DNA from: CAZDAM01 sp964503595
GTDB lineage: Bacteria; Muiribacteriota; UBA6191
Reading direction: 5' to 3'
Length of the DNA: 64,000 nt
Assembly: GCA_964503595.1 (NCBI GenBank)
Contig: CAZDAM010000001.1
Location: forward strand, 1 to 64,000
The notes under the pieces are model-generated. The model was not told the origin of the DNA, searched no databases, and saw only the letters and a program-made list of their open reading frames with translations. Made by a program: the position numbers and the translations under genes. Numbering within the stretch: the stretch's first letter is position 1; the number at the start of each line of letters is the position of its first letter. This document shows positions 25,696 to 33,149 of the stretch, one piece after another.

Positions 25696-26528
25696 AAAAT
25701 TCCATGAAAATTGCCGGTATTGATACCGGGTATGGCCAACCGTTTTTTCTGATGGCTGGTCCCTGCATTGCGGAAAGCCGTGATCTTCTGTTTGAAGTCG
25801 CCTCTCAGATGAAGGAAATGACCTCCCGTCTGGGAATTCCCTATATCTTCAAGTCCTCCTTTGATAAGGCCAATCGTTCTTCCATCAATGGCTATCGGGG
25901 GCCAGGAATGGACAAGGCCCTGGGCTGGCTTCTGGATGTAAAAAAAGAACTGGGCCTTCCGATTGTGACTGACATCCACGAGGCATCCCAGGCCAGGGAA
26001 GTCGCCGAAGTCGCCGATGTTCTCCAGATTCCGGCCTTTTTATGCCGCCAGACCGATCTGATTGTGGCTGCCTGCGATACGGGTCGCACCGTGAATGTGA
26101 AAAAAGGCCAGTTTCTCTCCCCCTGGGAAGTCAGAAATATCGTGGACAAGCTCAGGTCGGCGGGCTCGGAATCTTTCTGCATCACGGAAAGAGGAACCTC
26201 CTTTGGCTATAATAATCTGGTGGTGGATGCCCGTTCTTTTCCGGTGATTCGCTCTCTGGGAGCTCCAGTTGTCTTTGATGGAACGCACTCGGCCCAACTT
26301 CCGGGAGGAATGGGTTCCCAGACCGGAGGAATGCGGGAGTTTATCCCGAATCAGGCGAGAGCCGCCGTTGCCAATGGCATCGACGGGCTTTTCATGGAAG
26401 TGCATCCGAACCCGGAAAAAGGGCTCTCGGATCCGGCCACCATGTATCCTCTTCATCAGATGGAAGCTCTTTTAACAACCCTTGTGCAACTGGACAAAAT
26501 CATCAAATCTCATGAACAGTCTCATTGA
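25692..26528 (+). CDS. kdsA: 3-deoxy-8-phosphooctulonate (Kdo-8-P) synthase
   Basis: Condenses arabinose-5-phosphate with phosphoenolpyruvate to Kdo-8-phosphate for lipid A-core. The 278-aa protein carries the family marks FLMAGPCIAESRD, FKSSFDKANRSS, the P.V.DIHE segment, GQFLSPWEVRN, TERGTSFGYNNLVVD and the C-terminal GLFMEVHPNPEKGLSDP. Strong AAGGAG ribosome site within the pyrG end. The ATG overlaps the pyrG stop (ATGA) and the gene overlaps kdsD by 17 bp. Confidence 0.98.
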   Translation: MKNSMKIAGIDTGYGQPFFLMAGPCIAESRDLLFEVASQMKEMTSRLGIPYIFKSSFDKANRSSINGYRGPGMDKALGWLLDVKKELGLPIVTDIHEASQAREVAEVADVLQIPAFLCRQTDLIVAACDTGRTVNVKKGQFLSPWEVRNIVDKLRSAGSESFCITERGTSFGYNNLVVDARSFPVIRSLGAPVVFDGTHSAQLPGGMGSQTGGMREFIPNQARAAVANGIDGLFMEVHPNPEKGLSDPATMYPLHQMEALLTTLVQLDKIIKSHEQSH

Positions 26529-27483
26529 AGCCACTGCCCGCGAAGTCATCGCCCATGAAAGGGATGCAATTGACAGTCTTCTTGACCTGGTCACGGAACC
26601 CGGGTTTCAAAAGGCTGTAGAACTGCTTTTGAACTGCAAGGGGCGGGTCGTCATCACCGGCCTTGGCAAATCTGGCCTGATTGGTCGCAAGATCAGCGCC
26701 ACTCTTTCCTCAACCGGTACCCCTTCTTTTTTCATGCATCCCTGTGAGGCTCTGCATGGAGATCTGGGGATGACAACTTCAGAAGACATCTTCCTGGCCC
26801 TGTCCAATTCCGGGCATACCGAGGAGCTCGTTGGGCTTCTGCCTTCTCTGAAGCTTTTTGGAAATCCCCTGATTGCCATCACGGGAAATGCGGATTCCAC
26901 TCTGGCAAAAGAGGCTGATGCGGCAATTGTTTACGGAATCGAGCGGGAAGGCTGTCCTCTGAATCTTGCTCCTATGGCGACTACGACAGCAACTCTGGTG
27001 CTAGGGGATACGCTGGCGGCGATTCTGATGAAAGCCCGCCGTTTTGAAAGCGCTGATTTTGCCAAATTTCATCCCAGAGGAACTCTGGGGCGGCGTCTTC
27101 TGACCCGGGTACGCGATCTGATGAGCCCGGATCTTCCTCTGGTGGATTCGGGTCAAAGCATGCTGGAAGGTCTTCAGGTCCTGATTGATACCAATCTTGG
27201 TGCAATTCTGATCACGAATGAAAGCAGGGAGCTTCTCGGCCTGGTCTCTGATGGGGATATCAAGCGTCTGATCCGTGAGAGGCAGGATCTGGCCGCCGTC
27301 AGAACTGCTCAGGTGATGACGGCAAATCCGGTTACGGTTGCCGAAGACATGCTCGCCGAAGAGGCTCTTCGGATCATGCAGAACAAGGAACGCTTCGTGA
27401 CAGTGGTGCCGGTTCTCAATGCTTGGGGTCGCCTAAGTGGTCTTTTGCGGATGCATGACATTTTGAATGCCAAGATCCGCTAG
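26512..27483 (+). CDS. kdsD: Arabinose-5-phosphate isomerase (KpsF/GutQ family)
   Basis: Interconverts ribulose-5-phosphate and arabinose-5-phosphate, the first step of Kdo synthesis. The 323-aa protein has the SIS domain (about 40-170: GLGKSGLIGRKISATLSSTG, ALSNSGHTEE) followed by two CBS domains (about 205-320: VRDLMSPDLPLVDSG, VMTANPVTVAEDMLAEEALR), the normal architecture. Start at 26512 (MNSLIEATAREV) is inside the kdsA end. It is the last gene of the overlapping chain; the next pathway gene, kdsC, is 3.8 kb away behind an accessory block. Confidence 0.95.
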   Translation: MNSLIEATAREVIAHERDAIDSLLDLVTEPGFQKAVELLLNCKGRVVITGLGKSGLIGRKISATLSSTGTPSFFMHPCEALHGDLGMTTSEDIFLALSNSGHTEELVGLLPSLKLFGNPLIAITGNADSTLAKEADAAIVYGIEREGCPLNLAPMATTTATLVLGDTLAAILMKARRFESADFAKFHPRGTLGRRLLTRVRDLMSPDLPLVDSGQSMLEGLQVLIDTNLGAILITNESRELLGLVSDGDIKRLIRERQDLAAVRTAQVMTANPVTVAEDMLAEEALRIMQNKERFVTVVPVLNAWGRLSGLLRMHDILNAKIR

Positions 27484-27536
27484 AATTCTTGGGGTGTATC
27501 TTTTAAGAAATCGACCTTTTTCTGCGACAGTTTTTG

Positions 27537-27620
27537 TCGTGTAAAATGTCCCGTTTTTGGAAGACACCTATGCTTCAGAGACGTTCTTTAGGGTTACAGA
27601 CCTGGAATCTGGATTTATCT
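27537..27620 (+). repeat. Diverged direct repeat, left copy
   Basis: Aligned without gaps to 30195-30278 (offset 2658 bp), 56 of 84 positions are identical by my count, with a core of 20 of 22 ending in GGATTTATCT. The two copies are in the same orientation and bracket the EAL-zur-DUF1826 genes. This copy begins 53 bp after kdsD. Confidence 0.6.
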
Positions 27621-27632
27621 ATCCCCGATACT

Positions 27633-28835
27633 CTAGCGTTCAAAATTTGCATTAAGGTGGCGGACTGCATCGGCATATGGCTCAGGTTTGCCATAAAAAT
27701 AGCCTTGGATATAATCAATGTTCAATTCTGTGCATATGGAGAGCTGTTCCTTCTCCTCAATGCCTTCTGCGATGGTACTGAGTTCAAGTCCGCGCGCTAT
27801 TTGAGACACGGCTTCCACAAGAACTCGACTCTTACGATCTTCGGCGACTTTGCGGATGAAAGCCCGATCGATTTTCAAATCGTCGATATCAAATTCGCTC
27901 AGGTAGCTGAGGGAGCTGTAGCCTGTTCCAAAGTCGTCGAGTGCGACCAGAAAACCGAGTTCGCGGCAACGGTTGATCCAGTCTACAGCCAAGCTGCCTT
28001 CTACCAGAACTCTTTCCGTAATCTCCAGTTTAACATTCTGAGGTTTTACCCCGGTTTCTTCGATGATTCCAAGCAGGTCATCAAAGAAACTTGAAACCAG
28101 CATCTGGCGTCCAGATATATTGATGCTCATGAAGATTTCATGTTCGCATTCGATTTGGAATCGGGCTAAATCCCTGCAAGCCTGACGCATAACCCAAAGA
28201 CCGATAGGAACAATCAGGCTGGTTTCTTCTGCAAGGCCAAGAAACATATCGGGTCTTACCATTCCCCGTAGTGGATGTTTCCAGCGAATGAGCGCTTCAT
28301 AGCCCCCGAGTTTTCCTGAATGAAGGTTTACAATGGGCTGATAGTTGAGTTCGAACTGCTCGGCTTCGATGGCTTCCATGATATCCCGCTCAAAGCGAAG
28401 GTTTTCTACAGCCTTTTCCTGTATCTCCTGAAGGTTTTCACCATTACCCTTACTTAAAAGATATTCCAGAGAGTTGAAATCATTCTTTCCTGCCAGGTTT
28501 GAACGAATCCGCTTGAGAAGAACACTGATGAGTAGACGAACAATAGCGTCTGCCTCACGAATCCTGGAATATAGCTGCTCGCGATAAACGATGGTCAGCT
28601 TGCAATCATCAATGGCTCGTACGCTGGCACTTCTTCGGGCTACATCAATGACGGCCATTTCTCCAAAAATCTCGCCTGGTCCTAAAGTGGTGATGGGGGT
28701 CTCGACTTCACGGTCAACAACAAAAACTTCAACTCTTCCGGTTTCAATGATGTAGGCACAATCGCCTTCATCTTCCTGTTCAAAGATCAGCTCACCGATT
28801 GCATATGTCTTTGAAAACAAGCGTTCTTGGCTCAC
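27633..28835 (-). CDS. Cyclic-nucleotide-binding-domain plus EAL-domain c-di-GMP phosphodiesterase
   Basis: Residues 5-110 are a cNMP-binding domain (phosphate-binding cassette FGEMAVIDVARRSASV), joined by a helix to an EAL domain (about 155-400). The catalytic set looks intact: EAL at 180-182 in YEALIRW, the Asn of SMNISGRQ type (INISGRQM), LEITE, LDDFGTGYSSL, LKIDRAFI, EGIEE and the final YIQGYFYGKPEP. So it should hydrolyse c-di-GMP to pGpG, possibly under cAMP or cGMP control. GTG start with GCAGGAG upstream. GC content looks lower than in the flanking LPS genes. It is the last gene of the minus-strand unit behind DUF1826 and zur. Confidence 0.88.
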   Translation of the reverse strand: MSQERLFSKTYAIGELIFEQEDEGDCAYIIETGRVEVFVVDREVETPITTLGPGEIFGEMAVIDVARRSASVRAIDDCKLTIVYREQLYSRIREADAIVRLLISVLLKRIRSNLAGKNDFNSLEYLLSKGNGENLQEIQEKAVENLRFERDIMEAIEAEQFELNYQPIVNLHSGKLGGYEALIRWKHPLRGMVRPDMFLGLAEETSLIVPIGLWVMRQACRDLARFQIECEHEIFMSINISGRQMLVSSFFDDLLGIIEETGVKPQNVKLEITERVLVEGSLAVDWINRCRELGFLVALDDFGTGYSSLSYLSEFDIDDLKIDRAFIRKVAEDRKSRVLVEAVSQIARGLELSTIAEGIEEKEQLSICTELNIDYIQGYFYGKPEPYADAVRHLNANFER

Positions 28836-28908
28836 ACGTTGCTCCTGCAGTTTTTGGCATTCATGGTTGTATATGTGGATTTGCTACCTGAAAAGGTTGA
28901 GTTCAAAC

Positions 28909-29388
28909 TTATGCCTGCGAAGACTGGCAGTCACGGCACAGTCCACGGATTTCAATATTCCAGTTTGAGGGTGCAAACGTATGGGTTTCAGCAGTATTTT
29001 CCATGAGCTTGGGAAGGCCACAAATATGAGTTTCGATCACCGTCCCGCAGTCATCACAGATTAAAAATTGTTCTCCAGTATGCAGATGTTTTGCATGGCA
29101 GACCATGTAAGCATTGAGGCTTTCAATCCGATGGACAAAACCAAGTTTTCGCCAAAATTCAATGGCACGGTATACCGTTGGTGGCTTTGGGTCCTTAATG
29201 GTTTTCCTTAATTCTTCCAGGATCTGATAGGCCCCCAGAGGCGTTGGGCTTGCGGCAAGAATACATAGAACCTCAAACCTTGGCTTTGTAAGGCGCTCTT
29301 TGTGCTGTGAACAAAGCTGTTTGGCCTGCTGAAGGATTTTGTTTTGTCGCGTGGGATGGATATGACTCATAGTGATGTTCGCATTCAC
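28909..29388 (-). CDS. zur: Fur-family zinc uptake regulator
   Basis: The 159-aa protein has the Fur winged helix (LTKPRFEVLCILAASPTPLGAY, PTVYRAIEFWRKLGFVHRIE) and a C-terminal dimerisation/metal domain. The metal domain shows two CxxC pairs (CDDC in FLICDDCGTVIE; CRDC in IRGLCRDCQ) that would hold structural zinc. The HTGEQFLICDDCG pattern is closer to Zur than to iron-sensing Fur. Start is GTG 29388 or ATG 29370. It lies 21 bp after DUF1826 and shares its Zur-box promoter, so it would be autoregulated. Confidence 0.85.
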   Translation of the reverse strand: MNANITMSHIHPTRQNKILQQAKQLCSQHKERLTKPRFEVLCILAASPTPLGAYQILEELRKTIKDPKPPTVYRAIEFWRKLGFVHRIESLNAYMVCHAKHLHTGEQFLICDDCGTVIETHICGLPKLMENTAETHTFAPSNWNIEIRGLCRDCQSSQA

Positions 29389-29409
29389 GAAGGCTCAAAG
29401 TCCTTCTGG

Positions 29410-30066
29410 CTAATGATGTGCAAGGGAATTCGTCCAAAAAGAAGGGTGATCCAGCCTCATCAGTAAGGATGGGCTCTTCAAAGCTGCATCAGGAGTTCGG
29501 TGCAGCAATCCTTTTGGGCCTCCACGAAATACGGCAGCATCCCACTGAGCCACGAATTGTGGTGCAGTAGGATCTATGAGAATTTTCTCATTGGGTTCGC
29601 CGTTGGCGTAGGCATACCGATCTGCGGCTTCATCCGGGATCCATTCGGTACCTTTTCCTGCATAGGTCACCAGCATGCGTTGGGGTACATTATCGATATG
29701 GTAGCGTCGGCATTCCCGCTGTGACCCAAGTCTGAAGACTATGGTGTCACTCTTTTCAAGGAAACAGAAGATTCTACATGCCTGGGCCATGTCATTGGCC
29801 CAGTACTCGTGGAAAGGATCCTTACGTATTTCTTCAGGAAAGCTTCTTTCCAAAATACAGAGGATATCCTGAAGTGAAGTTTGTGCATGGACTTCCCCGG
29901 AAATTCTGAAAGGTCTGACCAATAATTTCTGAAAAAAAGTTTGTGCTCCATCCGGGACTCTGCGTTCCACAATAGCTAGTGGATGCGGACTGCTGGGGAA
30001 ATCTTTGAGGGCCTCTAGGCTACCTACCCGAAAATACTCATCAAATTTATCCTCTTTGAATTTCAC
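29410..30066 (-). CDS. DUF1826 family protein, zinc-regulon associated
   Basis: A 218-aa soluble protein that I recognise as DUF1826 from its ordered blocks: FYCFLEKSD-type RIFCFLEKSDTIVFRLG, CRRYHIDNVPQRMLVTYAGKG, then the stretch through GTEWIPD, and VAQWDAAVFRGGPKGLLHRTP. The His and Asp residues in RYHIDN and HRTPD suggest a cupin-like metal site. Members are commonly found beside Zur and COG0523 GTPases; molecular function is unknown. Start is GTG at 30066, twelve bases behind a Zur-type operator that covers the -10 box. First gene of the DUF1826-zur(-EAL) unit. Confidence 0.75.
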   Translation of the reverse strand: MKFKEDKFDEYFRVGSLEALKDFPSSPHPLAIVERRVPDGAQTFFQKLLVRPFRISGEVHAQTSLQDILCILERSFPEEIRKDPFHEYWANDMAQACRIFCFLEKSDTIVFRLGSQRECRRYHIDNVPQRMLVTYAGKGTEWIPDEAADRYAYANGEPNEKILIDPTAPQFVAQWDAAVFRGGPKGLLHRTPDAALKSPSLLMRLDHPSFWTNSLAHH

Positions 30067-30077
30067 GCGAGCCAGAT

Positions 30078-30096
30078 AATGTTACATTATAGCATT
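30078..30096. promoter_or_regulatory. Zur operator overlapping the -10 of DUF1826-zur
   Basis: AATGTTACATTATAGCATT is a 9-1-9 imperfect palindrome (7 of 9 pairs) and matches the enterobacterial Zur-box core AATGTTATANTATAACATT at all but two fixed positions. On the minus strand the same bases contain a perfect -10 TATAAT (30091-30086). Zinc-loaded Zur bound here would block RNA polymerase directly. Confidence 0.75.
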
Positions 30097-30194
30097 GCAT
30101 TAAATAAATGGGGCAAATGATCTCTTAGTTAAAGCGAGGTTGCCTTCTTGGAAATATCCCGTAATTCCAGAGGGCCGGGTCATTTGTGGGTGTA

Positions 30195-30278
30195 TCGCCT
30201 GAAATGCCCTGCTTTCGCAAGGCAGGGATATCTCAGAAGTATTTTTTAAGGCAGTGGACCCGGAATCCGGATTTATCT
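30195..30278 (+). repeat. Diverged direct repeat, right copy
   Basis: Partner of 27537-27620 (see there). This copy contains a hairpin, CCCTGC pairing with GCAGGG at 30207-30227, which the left copy has lost. A 64-codon plus-strand frame crosses it but shows no protein-like features. Confidence 0.6.
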
Positions 30279-30329
30279 GTTCGGTACTTCAGATCATCGC
30301 TCTTCGGGGAAAAGCTGACGAGACACGGC

Positions 30330-30818
30330 CTAGATTTTACGCAGGAAGTGATGAATGCTCTTTACTTCCTTAAAACCTAGTTTCAGATGAGCTTCCCGGC
30401 TTCCGGTGTATTCCGAGGTGGTATCGCTGGCCAGTTGGGAAAAACCCTCCTTGCGGGCCCAGGATTCGGCAAATTCCATCAGGGCTTTGCCATAACCGTG
30501 CGCCCTGAATTCCGGGGCAATCCACCAGGCTTCCACAAAGGCGACTGCCTGGCCGTCGGTTCCTGGGGCCTCGTTGCGAATGCTTAATTCCAGGAGCCCG
30601 CAAGGCAGGTCCTTGTCCCGAGCCAGGAAGGCTTCCTCCTTCAGAAGAGTGACGTTTCCATAGTCGGGATCCGCCATGGTGGCAACCTGTCCCTGAAGGA
30701 TCAGCTCCATTTCCCTGAGAAGTTCGTCCCTTGTGCTATGAGGCCAGAGGCTTTGGCGGAACGAAAGCCATATATCCTGGTCCTTGGGGCAGACTCTTTG
30801 AATGTTAAGTATCTTCAG
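30330..30818 (-). CDS. Aminoglycoside 6'-N-acetyltransferase-like GNAT enzyme
   Basis: A GNAT acetyltransferase resembling chromosomal AAC(6')-I enzymes: VEAWWIAPEFRAHGYGKALM (acetyl-CoA loop), LASDTTSEYTGS, HLKLGFKEVKSIHHFL. The first ATG (30710) would cut off conserved sequence; the frame continues upstream with DQDIWLSFRQSLWPH, the expected N-terminus of this family. No ATG, GTG or TTG is available there, so I place the start at a CTG (30818-30816) that overlaps the stop codon of the GFA gene. This gives 162 aa, the normal length. Real substrate may be aminoglycosides or another amine. Confidence 0.7.
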   Translation of the reverse strand: MKILNIQRVCPKDQDIWLSFRQSLWPHSTRDELLREMELILQGQVATMADPDYGNVTLLKEEAFLARDKDLPCGLLELSIRNEAPGTDGQAVAFVEAWWIAPEFRAHGYGKALMEFAESWARKEGFSQLASDTTSEYTGSREAHLKLGFKEVKSIHHFLRKI

Positions 30819-31105
30819 TCCATTCTTTCTGCACCCTCAGGGATCTGGATCCAGTTGTGCATCCGCTCTTCGTAAACAGAAAAAGTGGGATCGGGAATGG
30901 GCTGCCCGGCAAATCCACCGCAGGCGATTGCGATCTGGTTGGGAAAGAAGGGAATGATCCAGTAAAGAGTCGTCCCGCAGTTGGGGCAGAAGTAAAAGGT
31001 AACGGTTTCTCCACTATCGCCTTTTCTCTGAAACTCCCTGGACTCACCAAGGATTTTACAATCCGCTTTTTTCATTGCGGTCTGCTGGCCGAATGTACTG
31101 CCGGT
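30815..31105 (-). CDS. GFA/CENP-V domain protein, N-terminus lost in the assembly gap
   Basis: The visible 96 residues begin GSTFGQQTAMKKADCKIL and include the zinc CxxC in YFCPNCGTTLYW and a closing YEERMHNWIQ, the pattern of glutathione-dependent formaldehyde-activating (GFA) domains, which bind zinc and are often detoxification-related. The 5' part lies in the run of N. The minus-strand sequence on the far side of the gap does not look like the missing part, so the start is within or near the unknown bases. It is translationally coupled to the acetyltransferase gene. Confidence 0.75.
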   Translation of the reverse strand, partial: TGSTFGQQTAMKKADCKILGESREFQRKGDSGETVTFYFCPNCGTTLYWIIPFFPNQIAIACGGFAGQPIPDPTFSVYEERMHNWIQIPEGAERMD

Positions 31106-31205
31106 NNNNNNNNNNNNNNNNNNNNNNNNNNNNNNNNNNNNNNNNNNNNNNNNNNNNNNNNNNNNNNNNNNNNNNNNNNNNNNNNNNNNNNNNNNNNNNN
31201 NNNNN
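31106..31205. other. Scaffold gap, 100 N
   Basis: Exactly 100 unknown bases, the usual placeholder for a gap of undetermined size. Adjacency of the accessory block to kdsC rests on scaffolding. Confidence 0.99.
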
Positions 31206-31286
31206 GCAAGATTGTCTTTGAATCCCGGATCAAGGGTCTTTATATTGAAAGCATCCGTTGCCTTCGGGCACGAAAAAAGGGGATTG

Positions 31287-31775
31287 ATGGAAGCCATTCG
31301 ACTGCTTGTTTCTGACGTGGATGGAGTGATGAATCAGGGCATTCTTTATTTTGGGCCGGATGGTCAGGAGTGCATGAAGGCATTTCATGTGAAGGATGGC
31401 ATGGGGATCCGGCGCTGGCTGGATGCCGGAAATCAGTTTGCCGTGATTTCCGGAAGGGGTTCCCCCATTCTGAAGGGTCGTCTGGAAGCTCTTGGCGTCA
31501 GACATCTGTTTGAAAATACGGAAGACAAGCTGGAGTGCCTGAAAAAGCTTCTTTCTGATCTGGGAATGAGTGCTGAGCATGTGGCCTATATCGGGGATGA
31601 TGTGAATGATCTTCAGATCATTGAGTGGTTGCGCTCCCAGGGCGGAGCAACCTTTTGTCCGGCAGACGCCGTAGGTAATATTCAGGAAGCTTCCGGGAGC
31701 GTTTTGAGTCTGAAGGGTGGCGAAGGTTGCCTGAGGGAGTGCATTGACAGGATTATGGGGCACAATCGCAGCTAA
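31287..31775 (+). CDS. kdsC: Kdo-8-phosphate phosphatase
   Basis: HAD-family phosphatase releasing Kdo from Kdo-8-P. Start at 31287 (MEAIRLLVSDVDGVMNQG) has AAAAGGGGA upstream and begins directly with HAD motif I DVDGV; the continuation FHVKDGMGIRRWLDAG, VISGRGSPILKGRLEALGV, and motif IV YIGDDVNDLQII are typical of KdsC. Length 162 aa fits. It overlaps lptC by 32 bp, opening a chain kdsC-lptC-lptA-lptB as in Escherichia coli, except that kdsD is separated from it. Confidence 0.93.
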   Translation: MEAIRLLVSDVDGVMNQGILYFGPDGQECMKAFHVKDGMGIRRWLDAGNQFAVISGRGSPILKGRLEALGVRHLFENTEDKLECLKKLLSDLGMSAEHVAYIGDDVNDLQIIEWLRSQGGATFCPADAVGNIQEASGSVLSLKGGEGCLRECIDRIMGHNRS

Positions 31776-32373
31776 GCTGTTGCGGATTTCCCTGATCATT
31801 GGAATTGGTTATGGGTTGTTTCACTTCTATGAAGTGTATTTTGTGCAGGCCATGAACCAGGCATTGACTCCGTCTGCCGAGCAGGAAAAACCGATGGTCA
31901 GAGTCAGCCGGATCCGTCTGATTTCCTACACGGAAGAGGGAGACAGGGAGGCTGAAATCTTTGGTCGGGAAGCAGATGTGGATCCCAAGACCCAGGAGGT
32001 TTCGATTCGCCCGGTCACTCTGGTGATTTACGAAAAAGGTGAAAGAAAGGCGACGATCCTGGCTCAGGAAGGCCGAAGGCTTCAGGATCGGCGGCAGGAG
32101 TTTTTCGAGCTTGAGGGCAAGGTGGAAGGGACGGCATCGGATGGTCGCAAGCTCTTTACCACCCGCCTGTTATACTACCCCCGCCAGGATTTGCTAAAAT
32201 CTCCGGCCCGGTTCAAAACCATCTCGGATCCCCATATTCTGGAAGGGGATGAGCTGGATTATTACCTCAAGGAAGAGCGTGCGGAAATGCGTGGGAACGT
32301 AACGATGCGTTTTCATGAAACAAAAGAGGCCCTGGAAGCAGAAAGGGCTATGGGACAGGAAGCATGGCGCTGA
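31744..32373 (+). CDS. lptC: LPS export ABC transporter periplasmic protein LptC
   Basis: One N-terminal transmembrane helix (LLRISLIIGIGYGLFHFYEV) followed by a periplasmic beta-jellyroll domain. The pattern EKPMVRVSRIRLISYTEEGDREAEIFGREAD is the usual LptC motif, and LEGDELDYYLKEERAEMRG the closing strands. LptC receives LPS from LptB2FG and passes it to LptA. TTG start with GAGGGAG five bases upstream, inside kdsC; overlaps lptA by 10 bp. Confidence 0.85.
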   Translation: MTGLWGTIAAKLLRISLIIGIGYGLFHFYEVYFVQAMNQALTPSAEQEKPMVRVSRIRLISYTEEGDREAEIFGREADVDPKTQEVSIRPVTLVIYEKGERKATILAQEGRRLQDRRQEFFELEGKVEGTASDGRKLFTTRLLYYPRQDLLKSPARFKTISDPHILEGDELDYYLKEERAEMRGNVTMRFHETKEALEAERAMGQEAWR

Positions 32374-33149
32374 AAATTAGTTTGGTTTTTATTCTGGGAT
32401 GGGTCTACTCCTTTGCTGAAGCTCCCAAAGAGCAGAAGGTGATGACCCGGGCCTTGTATTCCTGGATCGATCAGAAAACCGGGGATCTGATTCTTAAGGG
32501 AAGCGCCCGTATCGAGCGGGGTGGAGTTTTGCTGGAAGCTGACGAAATCCTTTATAACGATCGCCGAAAAGAAGCTTTTGCGACCGGCAATACGCGATTA
32601 AGCAACAAGGACTTCACTCTGGAATCCGGTCAGTTGAAGGTTTACCTCCCAGGAGCCACGGCACTTCAGGGCATGCTTGAAGAAGACATGGTGGCAATTG
32701 CCCAGAAATCTCCCCGCCTGGTTGGAGCTCCGGATGAATCCGGTCGCCGCAATCAGGTCACAGCTGTGGAAATCAAGTTTTACAAAGGTAGTGAGAAGGT
32801 GGAAGCCTTTGAGAATGTCAGGCTTTTGCAGTTCTCCACGGATGGCCTGAGAGTCAGGGAAGAGCTGTCTGTCACCGGAAACTATCTGGAATACATGAAC
32901 CAGGAAAAGCGGGCTCTGGTCAAAGGTCGGGTGAAACTCAGTGCCAAGGAGCTTGGAGCCGAGGGTGAGCGCCTGATTTATTACCAGAAGGATCAGCGAT
33001 TCTATGTGATCGGTGATGCCAGTGTGCATCAGTTGGATCCCAATGGAAAGGTGCAGGATACGGTCCGAGGCAGCAAGATTCTGCATATTCTGAATGAAAA
33101 GCGAACGATTCTGATGGGCAATGTGGAAGGTCAGCTGGGTGGGCGATGA
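32364..33149 (+). CDS. lptA: LPS transport periplasmic protein LptA (OstA-like)
   Basis: Signal peptide (MALKISLVFILGWVYSFA) and an OstA-type beta-jellyroll: LILKGSARIERGGVLLEADEILYNDRRKEAFATGNTRL pattern split over residues 40-78, and again VTGNYLEYMNQEKRALVKGRV, LIYYQKDQRFYVIGDASV and HILNEKRTILMGNVEGQ. At 261 aa it is longer than the E. coli protein (185 aa), with room for extra strands that could lengthen the periplasmic bridge. AGGAAG ribosome site; overlaps lptC and lptB. Confidence 0.85.
   Translation: MALKISLVFILGWVYSFAEAPKEQKVMTRALYSWIDQKTGDLILKGSARIERGGVLLEADEILYNDRRKEAFATGNTRLSNKDFTLESGQLKVYLPGATALQGMLEEDMVAIAQKSPRLVGAPDESGRRNQVTAVEIKFYKGSEKVEAFENVRLLQFSTDGLRVREELSVTGNYLEYMNQEKRALVKGRVKLSAKELGAEGERLIYYQKDQRFYVIGDASVHQLDPNGKVQDTVRGSKILHILNEKRTILMGNVEGQLGGR

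Noticed and set aside
27527..27541. Hairpin CGACA-TGTCG after kdsD as a terminator
   Set aside because: The stem is about six pairs and no T run follows it on the plus strand.
27537..30278. Direct repeats as c-di-GMP riboswitches controlling the EAL gene
   Set aside because: Neither copy shows the GEMM core or conserved paired stems; the hairpin in the right copy is not kept in the left copy, so there is no covariation.
30186..30380. 64-codon plus-strand frame downstream of the Zur operator
   Set aside because: It runs through the right direct repeat and into the end of the antisense acetyltransferase gene; no ribosome site.
30330..31105. Integron cassette array, because GNAT and GFA genes are common cassette cargo
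   Set aside because: The two genes overlap at the stop/start, there is no attC-like imperfect palindrome with GTTRRRY core between or after them, and no integrase is seen.
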